Positions 1 to 9,249 of a stretch of DNA of 17,762 nucleotides are shown here, piece by piece. The stretch is from Cladophialophora immunda (Eukaryota; Ascomycota; Eurotiomycetes; Chaetothyriales; Herpotrichiellaceae), in contig NW_015622558.1 of assembly GCF_000835495.1 (NCBI RefSeq), positions 1 through 17,762 on the forward strand. The letters run 5' to 3'. Position 1 is the first letter of the stretch; each line of letters starts with the position of its first letter. A program made the position numbers and the translations under genes. The notes below the pieces were generated by a model. The model was not told the DNA's origin. It saw only the letters and a program-made list of their open reading frames with translations, and searched no databases.

Positions 1-506
1 CCCCCTTTTTTTTCCGCGCCGCTAATCTGTGCGACCCCTTCTTTCGCTATTGGAGCTTTCCGCCACCCTCAGCCATTCTCGTTACTTTATATCTTCATCT
101 CTATAATATAGGCCAATCCTAATAAGTACAGTACGCCGGATATGGTCAATCTATCGTATCAATAATGAAAAATTCTCTTTGTGAACGTCTTGGGTATACG
201 TGCTCTTGTCGCAAAGTCCAGAAATGAAGGCTTTCCTTCAAAGTGCCCTCTCAAGGGCGTCATGTCCAGTATCTAGTACAGACGTTCTCGAAACTTGACC
301 CCCCTGCGGACACATTGCAACTTTGTCCAAGAAAGAGTCAGGGCCAATGGTGGGTCAGCTTTTTATCCACTCCGATGACGACCATCAAGACATATATTTC
401 AGCCTGGTATTGCCATTACCATGACATTCCTAGGAATGACACAATATATTTATTTGATTATGTAAGTTGGATGGTATTTTAAATTAACCCAGGCTACATC
501 TCGCTG
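1..506. other. Gene-free left edge
   Basis: I see no supportable gene here. The only open frame of note (243-482, plus, 79 codons) has no ATG start, no recognisable motif and no splice context. The first bases are a C/T homopolymer run, and the region around 410-480 is AT-rich. Confidence 0.4.
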
Positions 507-1141
507 AGGGGATGTTAATCTGTGTCTACGAAAGAGAAGGGTGCCTCTGTTGTGCCGTTACACGCAGGCCGCGGGCGTCTCGTTGGAAGCCATATACATC
601 CAAGAGGCGCTCGAGGCGGATTCCAGAAAGATGATTCGCTCGGCAGGCACGGGACACGCAATGTTAACCTACTTGTAGTGTTGGCAGTGCTGAAGCGGCA
701 ACGACAAACTGCTCTTCGTTACCGGTGTCAACGACATCGTAGTCCCCGATGTATTTTTGCACCAGGAGCCGATATTTCCTGGCGTCAAAGCCGTGCTTTT
801 TTCTGCCCGTGCATGCACGGCGATGCCAACCAAGCACGCTGACAGCTCTGGGAGGAGTACCTTCTTCGAGTCTTGAGAGCTACTGAGAGCTACTGGCCAG
901 ATCCCTGATCAAGGTATCGCTGTGGGCGTGGCAGAAGCCACAAGTGTGGTCAGTGTCGATGACAGTAGGACCCGTCACTTGCGGGACACAGCGATCGCGA
1001 GGCTGTTGTTCCATGCGTGATGGCCAGCGGAAACCCGGTCGGTCGGCATTCCAACGAGCAGGGTTTCGCAGGGGGAGGCGAAGTCCGCCAAGCCGCAGAC
1101 GGGCAAGGACAACAAAGCAGCGAATCATGGCGTGAGGCAAA
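507..1141 (+). pseudogene. Possible decayed coding remnant, unidentified
   Basis: One plus-strand frame (positions equal to 1 modulo 3) reads as protein-like sequence over about 210 codons. It is interrupted by in-frame stops at 676, 691, 874 and 1018 and ends at a TAG at about 1141. Segments such as SGNDKLLFVTGVNDIVVP (from 694) and GQIPDQGIAVGVAEATSVV (from 895) have the composition and C/G-rich third positions of real fungal coding sequence. Three of the stops are TGA, which could come from CGA by C-to-T change. I do not recognise the family, and five stops in 210 codons is only somewhat fewer than chance would give. It could simply be GC-rich non-coding DNA. Confidence 0.2.
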
Positions 1142-1887
1142 ATTAGAACTCAGTCACGTGGCACAGTGTATGGCTCGCAACTCTTTAAAAATTCCAATCG
1201 ACCTCGGACGATTTCACATCATACCACATTCCTTTTTTTGAGTTCATGTGAAAGATGGCTACTGTTACTTACTGAGGATTGCAAAACCGGTTTCCACCTA
1301 AACAAATATTTTTTTCTAAAGAAAAGGAGGGAGTGGAGCCGTCAGCAGTATCGTCATTCGCCAGGCGAAATCAAGCTTACTTATGAATTTACCAATCATG
1401 CCCGACTACAAAAGTGCAGATTACCGGCCATAACAAGCCTTAAAATACCCCCACCGTCTTGACGACATTTGACACTGTCGATGCATGTCCTGTAACGTTC
1501 TCGAGGTTTCAAAGTTCAATACTTGACATCACGTGAAATTTGCCTTCGCGCCTATTGGCTGCTCTGAATTGAAAAGTTATCCGTCAGGCTCAATTCAATT
1601 TCAAGCCGTGGCAAAAGTCTGAGGCCTCGATGCATACTACGGTAAATACGCCCATAACCTCCCAGCTGCAGTGCGGTTTTTCGTTTTATTGGCCTCCCAA
1701 AGACACCTCCATCATAGCTCTTAAGACCCTTCGATGGTTGTTGGGACTTTGCTGCCTAACTCAGGCACTCCTGCCATGACTGAGGCTATGGCACGGGGTG
1801 TGTCGACACATAACTGCACCACACCCATCACTTCCACTCGTTGAAGCCAAATTCGATCTGCAAGCAATCACTGCACCCATGCGTAGC
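1142..1887. other. Intergenic, no gene seen
   Basis: No convincing coding sequence. It contains two CACGTG E-box cores (about 1156 and 1533) and an ATTGG (inverted CCAAT) near 1553, all common in fungal upstream regions. No adjacent gene can be tied to them. Open frames here lack family motifs. Confidence 0.4.
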
Positions 1888-2700
1888 GTGGGGTTGTGGA
1901 CATCCCGGCCCTTCGTATCGTGAGTCTGTGAGGCTGACCAATTAGCCGATTGATCCGCGCCTGCCAGGGGAGCTCTTTAGCCGCGTGGGGGTGCCAATCT
2001 CTTTTTGAAAATTTCAAAAACAATTAATCGAACGAGCTCAAACTCACCAGAGACGTGGTGCTCCCTGCCTATCCTGTTCTCCCAACCATGTAATGTTTTT
2101 TCGTTGCTTGCGCGGCTATCCTCGCGGGTTGTAAGCGCGAATGTCTCCCAGCACGCACCTTCCCGCAAGATCCTGTCATCGAACCCCGCTGCGCGTGGCC
2201 TCACTTTGCTTCTCGAATCGAGTTATCTCCCTGTCTGGCCGAGACAATATTCAAATAACCTAATGAACGACACAATCTCGAGCAGGAGCAGTTCAACGAA
2301 TGTTGAGGCTCTGCAGCAGCAACATCCAAATGGTGGCACGCTCATGCGGCGGCGCAGAACTTTCCCAGAAAGATCTTGAACATGCTGTGCCTGTGACTGA
2401 AACTTCTTGGTCTCGCGTGTTTCGGCGCCGAACAGAAGAGGAGGCTACAATGGTGCCAGGGTTATTCGATTATGTGCGAGCAGAATGGCCGCAATGCTTG
2501 GAACGATCATCCTATCGCTGCAAACTTGGGTGACATTCCTGCATGAAGAAAAACACTCGGAAGGATCAATACTGTACCCTACAGGATATGTCTGCACGGT
2601 GTTGCAATGTACAAGATGAAAATGAGACCGATGCTCGTTGGCAGATTGGTGCGGGTACAACCGCAGGGGAATGTTCGAGATGATCCGCAGGAGTCGCAAC
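1888..2700 (+). repeat. Left arm of diverged inverted duplication
   Basis: This stretch matches, in reverse complement, the stretch 5450-6213. Clear blocks by eye: 1941-1970 with 6099-6129 (attagcc...tgatccgcgcctg...ccagggg); 2040-2059 with 5988-6007 (20 of 20); 2103-2115 with 5935-5947 (13 of 13); 2177-2194 with 5849-5866 (18 of 18); 2262-2269 with 5774-5781. All blocks are collinear. Past about 2285 the match weakens but can still be followed (for example ACAAGATG...GACC near 2606-2630) to about 2700, shortly before the transposase start at 2780. The outer limit near 1888 is where I lose the alignment. The arms flank the transposase and the unknown gene, so they may be old long terminal inverted repeats or two copies of one decayed element or promoter. 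Confidence 0.7.
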
Positions 2701-2779
2701 CTCTCCGATGGAGACCAAAGGTGAGTGCAGGCAATGAACAGCAGCGATACCGCGTCCTATCCATCGAATCTGCCGAATC

Positions 2780-3768
2780 ATGGCACCAAATCTCGCAGTT
2801 TCGCAGCATGAGCTAATTCAAGCCATGATTGAAGAAGGATCGCTAACAAATGATCGAATGGCGGAAGTTGCCAACTGCAGTAGTCGCACAATCACTACCT
2901 CGCGAACAAACCTTCTTCGGTTCGGCGGCACGACTGCACCATACAACAGCCGTGGTGGGCGTCCTCGATCTATGACTCCACTGATGCTCGCCACCCTACT
3001 AGACCTCCTCCACCAACAGCCCGACTTGTACCTCGATGAGATGGCGGTTTTCCTATGGGATGGATTTGGCGAGCTCCTGTCGACATCTACCATTAGCAGG
3101 GCTTTGGCCTCCGCCAAATGGTCAAAGAAGGTAGCCCGTCGAATAGCAAGGAACAAAATGCAGATCTACGCGACATGTACCTCCACGATTTGTCTGCCTT
3201 CGAGCCCGACCATGTCGTCTATGTGGACGAATCCGGCTGCGACACAAGAGTGGGGTATCGACGCACAGGGTGGTCTCCTCTGGGTGTGACCCCGGTCCAA
3301 ATCGCTCAGTTTCGGAGGGAAAAACGGTATCATATCCTGCCGGCATACACGTCCAATGGCTTCCTATGTTCACGCATCTACCTGGGCACCACCGACAGCG
3401 CTGTGTTCGAGGACTTTATAGAAGAACTTCTTCCCCATTGCGGTAGATGGCCCGAGCCCCATTCGGTTCTGATCATGGACAATGCGTCTTTCCACCGCGG
3501 CGAACGGGTGCAGCAGATGTGTGGCGCAGCTGGGGTTAAGCTGCTTTACTTACCTCCGTATTCGCCAGACTTCGCCCCGGTTGAAGAGTGTTTTGCCGAG
3601 CTCAAGGGTTTTATCAAAAAGCATTTCTCTGAATATATACAGAACCCGGACCAAGGCTTTGGTAACTTACTACAATGGTGCGTGAATTCGGTGGGAGGCA
3701 ACCGAAAGAGTGCCAGAGGTCACTTTCGACATGCGGGATGGAAGATTGAAGAACCCGAGGCAGAATAA
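2780..3768 (+). pseudogene. Tc1/mariner-type DDE transposase, frameshifted
   Basis: Cut-and-paste transposase of the Tc1/mariner (DDE_3) superfamily. The N-terminal frame (ATG 2780) carries a helix-turn-helix region with the linker GGRPRS and then STISRALASAKWSKKVARRIA. From about 3150 the protein continues one frame over (QNADLRDMYLHDLSAFE onward) to the stop at 3768. One missing base in the GG at 3150-3151 explains the break. The catalytic triad is intact: D in YVDESG (3226), D in IMDNASF (3478) and E in PVEECFAELK (3583). The last two are separated by 34 residues, so DD34E, as in Tc1. The total of about 330 codons is normal for the family. I found no convincing terminal inverted repeats or TA duplication close to the ends. 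As written, the sequence cannot give a full protein. A sequencing error is the main alternative to real decay. Confidence 0.85.
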
Positions 3769-3840
3769 GCAAAAATAGTACTTGTACAATACTACCATAG
3801 TGACAATAAAGCCAACCCTCTAACATCTATCAAACTAGTG

Positions 3841-5290
3841 TTACATGATGCAAGGCGATCTGCCGTTCTCAACCTGTTCGTCTGCGGAGCCGCCTGCAGC
3901 TCCTGCGTGATTTGCTTTCCGACGCTTGTTCCAGGTCGGAATGTCGTTCATGAAACTCTCGGCGATGCCTCGTTTCACCTTCTTGCTGGCAAGAAAGTCA
4001 GAATTCCGTGCATTGTGGATCTGCACTAGACTGAATCCCTCATCCAGCACTGCTTGCTCGGCTTTTCGGACTTCCGCTTGGAGTGAAGAGTCTGGTACCG
4101 TGCCTGGAGCCACTCGGAGAATTCCCTCACGGCGACATCACGAGGACCTTCGATATCCAGATCGTCAGCCAGCGACGAGTCCCAAATTTGTACTGGACCA
4201 ATCGAATGTGCCCGTCCGCTCGACGGCGCTGCCTGTTGGGCATGGCCAGACAGTATATTGATAGTGACGGCAGAGGAGCCGCCAGGAGACCCCGCCACCT
4301 TGTCTGACTTTCGATCACAACTTTTCTTCTCTTCGTCGTAAAGTTGCTGCCGAATGGACTGTGGGACGTCATCATGGGTCTCCAGCCTGCCACGCCGCTC
4401 GACAAACCTGACCAAGTCTTTAAGGTGATGAGTTAGTAGTCTATAATGCTTTTTTCCCACTGGATCAATCCAGCAGTACCGGCCCCAAGGGCACGGCGAG
4501 CCGGGACAGCGCATGAGGCCATACACCTTCCGCCAGTTCGACTGCCCGGAAGTGGCTTCTTCTGCGTCGACCCGCACGTCTAGTTCGTTGAGCATCCCCC
4601 GAGTGGTTGACGTCCGTCCCCTCTTGTCGCCTGTCCTTCCATTGGTGGCTGGCAGGACACCTACCTGAATATAGTTGAACGACACATTGACCAGTAGGCT
4701 TTTGCCTGTCTGGAAATATTGACCCCATTTCTCCAACCGTGTCTGGACGACTTTCCAGTCGATATCGATACCAGGGAAACGCTTGATGAGATCCGGCTGT
4801 GACCGCTCCTTCACCGAGACCACGACGTTGGTGTCGTCAGGGCGCACTTCTGACATCCCTCTGAATTTTTGTTTCACCAGATCCGCGAGACGGGCTTTCA
4901 AGCAACGCTCCCAGTAATGGCCCGGTGCCAACACCACGTCAAGTTCCGTGTCACTGGTGAGGTGCCTGCGGTTCAGTGTTTCGCGCTTCACCGTCACCGT
5001 CCACTTAATCGAGTAGCGGAGGCAGATCGGGGGATCTTCATCGTATGTTTTCTCCGGGTCCCAGTCCTCCTCTTTAATGAACGTCAGTCTCTTGTTCGGC
5101 TGCTGCCGCAGGCTCAACGCTCGTGGTGTGACATTCGATGCCGTACTGGGCGAGGCGGGATCAGGAAGGGGGTGTTGCATCGACTCCGGAGCTCGAAGCA
5201 GTTCTTGCCAGTTGTGGTGAATTCTGAGAATCCCAGAAATTAAAGATATTTCGCATATCAAAATCGCCATTTTCATCGTTGGTTTCCATG
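3841..5290 (-). pseudogene. Fungal conserved protein of unknown function, two frameshifts
   Basis: A fungus-specific family I recognise by its block RCPGSPCPWGRYCWIDPVGK followed by KKHY, THHLKDLVRFVE, THDDVP and RQQLYDEE. The C-x4-C-x5-C and nearby H suggest a small metal site (inference). The largest open frame is 5438 to 4026, but both of its ends look wrong. A frame from ATG 5290 (METNDENGDFDMRNIFNFW) reads naturally for 42 codons to a TGA, then must jump at the five-G run 5168-5172 into the long frame. Near 4092-4095 the long frame must jump again into SSLQAEVRKAEQAVLDEGF, which runs to a TAA at 3841-3843. Restored length is about 480 aa. The 3' end lies only about 70 nt from the transposase stop, and the genes converge. 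Function unknown; either a pseudogene or two base-calling errors. Confidence 0.7.
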
Positions 5291-5449
5291 GAGTTAGTGG
5301 TTGGTTACCGAAAAGACGGAATAGCATACCCTGAAGGGGGTACGAAGGGTCGTGGTGACGGACGAGGGATGCGGTCGGGGAAGTGAACACCTCAGAGAGA
5401 ATCATCCATCCTCGTCCAGCATCCCTTTCCCTATACAACTAACCGCCCC

Positions 5450-6213
5450 TTTGCCTTTCCACGGTTATTCATTCGACAACGCCAGCCTCCTGGTATAATC
5501 ACCTAGTTGCAGTAACGACTGCAGCAAGGTCCATTTTGCTGGGCGCATCTTGTTGACCTTCACTCCAACCACTCTGTGCGTGAAGAAAGGCGTCTGACCA
5601 GTGACGGTATCTGTCAGCCCTACCGTGCCACCACAACAACGAACAGTATTTGTGTGAATCCTCCTCTTGCCGCCATCTTGTACCACTCGAGGGGACTTCC
5701 CTCCTCAGAGCCTAGCTCTGTGTACCTGCAGGGCTACATCGCTCGCTGCGCTGTCCCCTGCAAGTGTTCGTACCGTTCATTGAATCATCCGAACATCGTC
5801 TCTAAGGACGGAGAAGTAATTCGACTCGAGGATGCGAGGAGGGGCCCTGCGCAGCGGGGTTCGATGTCGCGATGTGGAAGCGCGACGGGTGGGAGATTTA
5901 CGCTGGCAGCCCGCTTGGGGGCCTGCGTGGGAACCCGCGCAAGCAACAAAGGCATTTGATGACAGAAGGGCAACAAAACATGAAGCAACCACGTCTCTGG
6001 TGAGTTTAAAATACTCCATCCGTTCGAATGCCATATTTTCAAGAGGTTGGCACGCCAAGAGCTGGCGCCTATCAAAACCTGTGGCTGAAGCTCCGGTGCC
6101 CCTGGCCAGGCGCGGATCAGCCGGCTAATCGCCTTAGGGCCGCCAACCCCTAGCCTCACGAGTCACGAAGAGTCACAACACGAAGGATCGCCGCCGATGT
6201 CCACACAACCCCA
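5450..6213 (-). repeat. Right arm of diverged inverted duplication
   Basis: Reverse complement partner of 1888-2700 (see that entry for the matching blocks). In the orientation of the unknown-function gene it lies upstream of that gene's likely start (5290), so it may include its 5' region. The minus-strand open frame 6159 to 5785 and the plus-strand frame 2005 to 2379 share NSPETW and LLAR at corresponding places. The duplicated DNA may therefore once have been coding, although neither frame has a motif I recognise. Confidence 0.7.
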
Positions 6214-6864
6214 CGATCCGGGCGGCGCTAACATGAGACTCGTATTGAATAGCCAGAGCAGCCTTAGGCGTCCAACAGGCAGCTATAGCAGAGTTGGGAT
6301 AAGTTGACGTGGTTGCGGAAAGCCGAAAGTCAACCATTATCGCACTTTATAGGGTGCAGTTGAAGGGTATGGGCCTTCTTATGTAGCAAGAATTACCTCA
6401 ATACTGTACATAACAACTTCTCCTTTGATTTCAGAGGCCGACTTAGTTTGCTGCGTCCTTCTTCCACCTAGATTTGCTCCTTTACGGTTGATTCCCCGAC
6501 CCCACGCTACTCACTCGGACGCATCATGGTCATATGGCATCAAGATCGAATGCTGCTTGGCAGCTGCCTGTGAGGCAATTCGGAAGGATAGGGGCTGGCT
6601 TGGGGGTGCTGTGTTTCGGTTGGCGTAGGTGATCAGCCTATCTAGTTCCTTGCTCTTGCGGTTTGTTGTCGCTTCAGGTCTCGTATCTCGTGCGGTCGTG
6701 GCCTCTTGTGCCCCGAGTCCACTCTAATTTGGATAGTGCTGGCGTTGCTTGTCGCCCGCAAGTGTCAGTGACATGTCCATGCGCAATGTCGATTCCAAGA
6801 TGTGCGCTTTGAGGTTTCGCCCAACCGATGAGCATCAAAAGTGCTGATATATGGAGACTTGATA
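6214..6864. other. Intergenic, no gene seen
   Basis: No convincing gene. Open frames are short and unrelated to any family I know. A weak continuation of the inverted duplication into about 6330-6400 is possible (a GCCCATA-type match to about 1650) but I cannot support it. The region includes the 3' flank of the kinase gene, whose stop is at 6865. Confidence 0.4.
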
Positions 6865-7738
6865 CTAGCTTTTCGACCTTGGTAACCAGCGCGCTTTCGC
6901 CGTGGGATAATCATTTATCAGGTCGTCAATCGTAGATTCGTGTAGCAGAGGCATATCCGCTAGCGTACTGCCGCGAGACAACATGGCGACGCCAATTTCA
7001 AGGTCTCGAAAGTCCCTTTGTAGACGCTCCTCGAAATTTGGCATTAAATGGGGTGGAAAGCTTGGATGGGGTAGCGTGATGGAGGAGCCAAAATCGAGGA
7101 AGCAGGGACCATGTTGTGTAACCAGAATGTTTTGTCCTTGAATGTCGCCATGCGCAATGCCGCAATCGTGTATTTGTTGCAGACGACAGCGGAGTGAGGC
7201 GGCAATTTCTGGAGTGAGATTGACTTCTGAAATGTCCACGCCCTCGACAAAATCAAATAAAATGCCGCGGACTGGATCCTGCGATCCAGGTGGGCGATCC
7301 CATAGAAAAACTGGAATATCGAACTTTCGGGCTATTTGCACTTCCACCTCTTGCGGTACCTCAACCCAACCATGGCAAGTTGGTGTATGTAGACCATTTC
7401 TCCCCTCTTTGATAAGCTTGCCATATGCCCGACCCTCGGCCAGAAAACGGTCGTAGCGAAGTTGCTTCTCGAAGCCTGGCAATTTAGAAGCGTGCAACTC
7501 CGACCTGTAGAATTTGTACTAGAGGCTAGTTAGAATAAATATACAGTGAAGGAACGCAAGGTTCTGCAGTCACCATCTTCAAGACGTAGGTCCTTTTGCA
7601 ATTGCGTATTTGAAAGACAAAGTCTGCATCTTCACCGTTAATTGCATCCAAACGGCGAATGACATGTTTACGTCCACCAGAGAATTTGAATCGCTCAAGA
7701 AACAAATGTCTGGCATAAAACTCATCTCTGACGCTCAT
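6865..7738 (-). CDS. Small kinase-fold protein, two exons
   Basis: Predicted protein kinase-like phosphotransferase of 277 aa, shorter than a full eukaryotic kinase. I choose ATG 7738 (MSVRDEFYARHLF); the open frame extends upstream but has no ATG there. Exon 1 is 7738-7545. A 40-nt intron 7544-7505 has GTATAT, a CTAAC branch site and CTACAG, and it restores one frame. Exon 2 is 7504-6865. Visible motifs: the beta-3 lysine in TYVLKMV (K54), the helix-C glutamate in AEGRAYGKL (E88), the catalytic loop HGDIQGQNILV (D185, N190) and the DFG motif in FLDFGSS (D202). HGD replaces HRD, as in many atypical small kinases. All catalytic residues are present, so activity is plausible. There is no clear glycine loop beyond FKFSGGRKH and no signal peptide or membrane segment. 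It lies downstream of the nuclease-like gene on the same strand, about 440 nt away. The substrate is unknown. Confidence 0.8.
7505..7544 (-). other. Kinase gene intron (40 nt)
   Basis: Begins GTATAT, contains TTCTAACTAG as a branch site and ends TTCTACAG. Removing it joins codon CT|G in phase and gives VPSLLSELHASKLPGF, bypassing an in-frame TAG. At 40 nt it is near the lower limit for fungal introns. Confidence 0.7.
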
Positions 7739-7933
7739 AATGCCACTGTACGGGACTGCGCAACAGTTGGAGGAGAGTTTGTCTTGCTGCGTCGGCGAAC
7801 CAAGTAAGGAGGCTTGGCTTAGAGGGAGGCGTTGCCGTGGAAAAGGATCACGTGCTAGGCTTCCCACCAGCCCTCGTTACCACCTCAAAATTCCTTCCAA
7901 TATTCGTATTTCTCTTAGGTACTAAGCGTTGCA

Positions 7934-8007
7934 GAATAATATAAAAGGTACCATTCGATTCCCCTTAACGAGGCGAATCGAATGGTACCATTTATACAAG
8001 ATTATTC
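7934..8007. repeat. Long near-perfect fold-back (hairpin)
   Basis: The arms ggtaccattcgattc (7947-7961) and gaatcgaatggtacc (7975-7989) are perfect 15-bp inverted copies around a 13-nt spacer. After one mismatch the pairing continues with ataaa, then a 5-nt bulge, then gaataat (7934-7940) against attattc (8001-8007). The stem is about 28 bp in all. It sits between the nuclease-like gene's stop (8182) and the kinase start (7738), about 200 nt upstream of the kinase. It may be a terminator or processing hairpin, a tiny fold-back mobile element, or a palindromic protein-binding site. It occurs only once in this window. Confidence 0.8.
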
Positions 8008-8181
8008 TAAGAAACGATGGTGATGCAGGCAAAAAGGTAGAATATCTAGAAATGAGGTGGGAAATTGAGTCAGCAGAGAAATCCTTATCGCCCTATTCGC
8101 CCAACCTTACTAAAGCTAAACCCAGAGAGGAATGTAACCAAACCAGGGTTTTCAAGGATATCCTGTCCGCCTTTCACAGCT

Positions 8182-9249
8182 TTATAAGGCATCAGAGATT
8201 TGCTCAGGTTGCGAGAGAATCGCATCAGGTGGCAGTGTTGAGGCGATTTTCAACGAGCCAACCTGACGATAGAGTATTTCCCCTGACGGTCCTCTTATCC
8301 TCTCCCAAGACGCCAAAGGTGGATATGATTCGCGGACAGAATTGTCAGTTGCCGCCCACAAAGCAGCGGCAAACATGGCAAGATTGATTGTCAAATTTCC
8401 CACACCATGATTGGACCACGGCACCACGCACATCTCGAACGGGCCCTCGTTAATATCAGGATTTCCGCCATCGGTGTAAGGGGATCCTGACGAGTCTAGC
8501 GACATGCTTGACGTTCCTGAAAGCACGGACGTGATAGATGTTACGCGTCGGGAATTTTCTTGAGAAACCAAGCGCCTTGGTCTACTGGTGGAGAGAGGTC
8601 GTGCCGGCTCAGGGGATTTCCTTCGGCGTAGCCAGACCAGTTCAAGATCAGATATTAGGAAGCATGATCGACAATTAACCCGTATGGAGTACAGGTGGAC
8701 TTGCCGTAACGCCTTTTCAAATTCTTCTCGCATATGTTCGTCTCGTGAGTCTTTCATGCTCGTGTTCCATTTCTTTGACTGCTTTGTATCTCCGGGCCCA
8801 AGATCCTCGTACGGAGGCTTACCGGAATGATTCGTGACGGCCCAGTCTGGTCGAAGTCGAGGATCTTCCTGAACGTGAGATCGTGAGCCAAGGGACCACG
8901 AAATCGGAAAGCCGAATCCGCGGTCCTTTAGTTGGTCTTGGGCAATTTGTAGCGCGCAATCGATAATTGTGTGGTGACGCTTGGTCAGGATGAAGGTTAC
9001 AGAAGATTCGTCCGTCAAGTTCAGATCGTGTGCCGCAATCGGAGGCGGGTCATTAAATAGGTCGTCGTCCACGGGTGTTGTGAGAATATCTCCAAAGCAA
9101 TCCATAATGGTTTCGTAAGAAAAGTCCAGCCATGGTTCAACGCCCTCAATGTCATAGTCACCAACGGGGAAGGTGTTGGGGCCTGCCCGCAGACCTTCTC
9201 GACGAACTTCTGGATTGGGGGTGGTCAAATAGTGCAGGAGGGTACGCAT
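8182..9249 (-). CDS. PD-(D/E)XK nuclease-like fungal protein
   Basis: A 355-aa protein in one exon, ATG 9249 to TAA 8182. It matches a widespread fungal family I know by the pattern PDW ... PGDTK ... KW ... F...L.QV..Y ... hhhDxElV. Here RPDWAV (D135) and LGPGDTKQSKKW (D154, K156) give a PD then D-x-K arrangement as in PD-(D/E)XK phosphodiesterases. They are followed by the helical block EEFEKALRQVHLYSIR and the strand FLISDLELVWLRR. A serine-rich linker (about residues 222-252) and the block VPWSNHGVGNLTINLAMFAA, typical of the family's C-terminal part, complete it. Cutting of nucleic acid has not been shown for the family, to my knowledge; the nuclease call rests on motif spacing. No membrane segment or signal peptide is seen. 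It precedes the kinase gene on the same strand. Confidence 0.7.
   Translation of the reverse strand: MRTLLHYLTTPNPEVRREGLRAGPNTFPVGDYDIEGVEPWLDFSYETIMDCFGDILTTPVDDDLFNDPPPIAAHDLNLTDESSVTFILTKRHHTIIDCALQIAQDQLKDRGFGFPISWSLGSRSHVQEDPRLRPDWAVTNHSGKPPYEDLGPGDTKQSKKWNTSMKDSRDEHMREEFEKALRQVHLYSIRVNCRSCFLISDLELVWLRRRKSPEPARPLSTSRPRRLVSQENSRRVTSITSVLSGTSSMSLDSSGSPYTDGGNPDINEGPFEMCVVPWSNHGVGNLTINLAMFAAALWAATDNSVRESYPPLASWERIRGPSGEILYRQVGSLKIASTLPPDAILSQPEQISDAL

Noticed and set aside
2586..3810. Possible terminal inverted repeats of the Tc1 element (tgcaatgtacaag near 2602 against cttgtacaatact near 3781)
   Set aside because: The match is only about 60 percent beyond the shared tgtacaag. The left copy also falls inside the larger inverted duplication, where it aligns better with the right arm near 5550.
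5576..5959. Plus-strand frame with SLNHPNIVSKDGE, resembling a kinase beta-4 region
   Set aside because: No other kinase motif appears before or after it, and the region aligns, in the other orientation, with the inverted duplication arm.
7929..8387. Plus-strand open frame of 152 codons
   Set aside because: It begins in the fold-back and runs antisense to the 3' end of the nuclease-like gene; no motif and no ATG-supported start.
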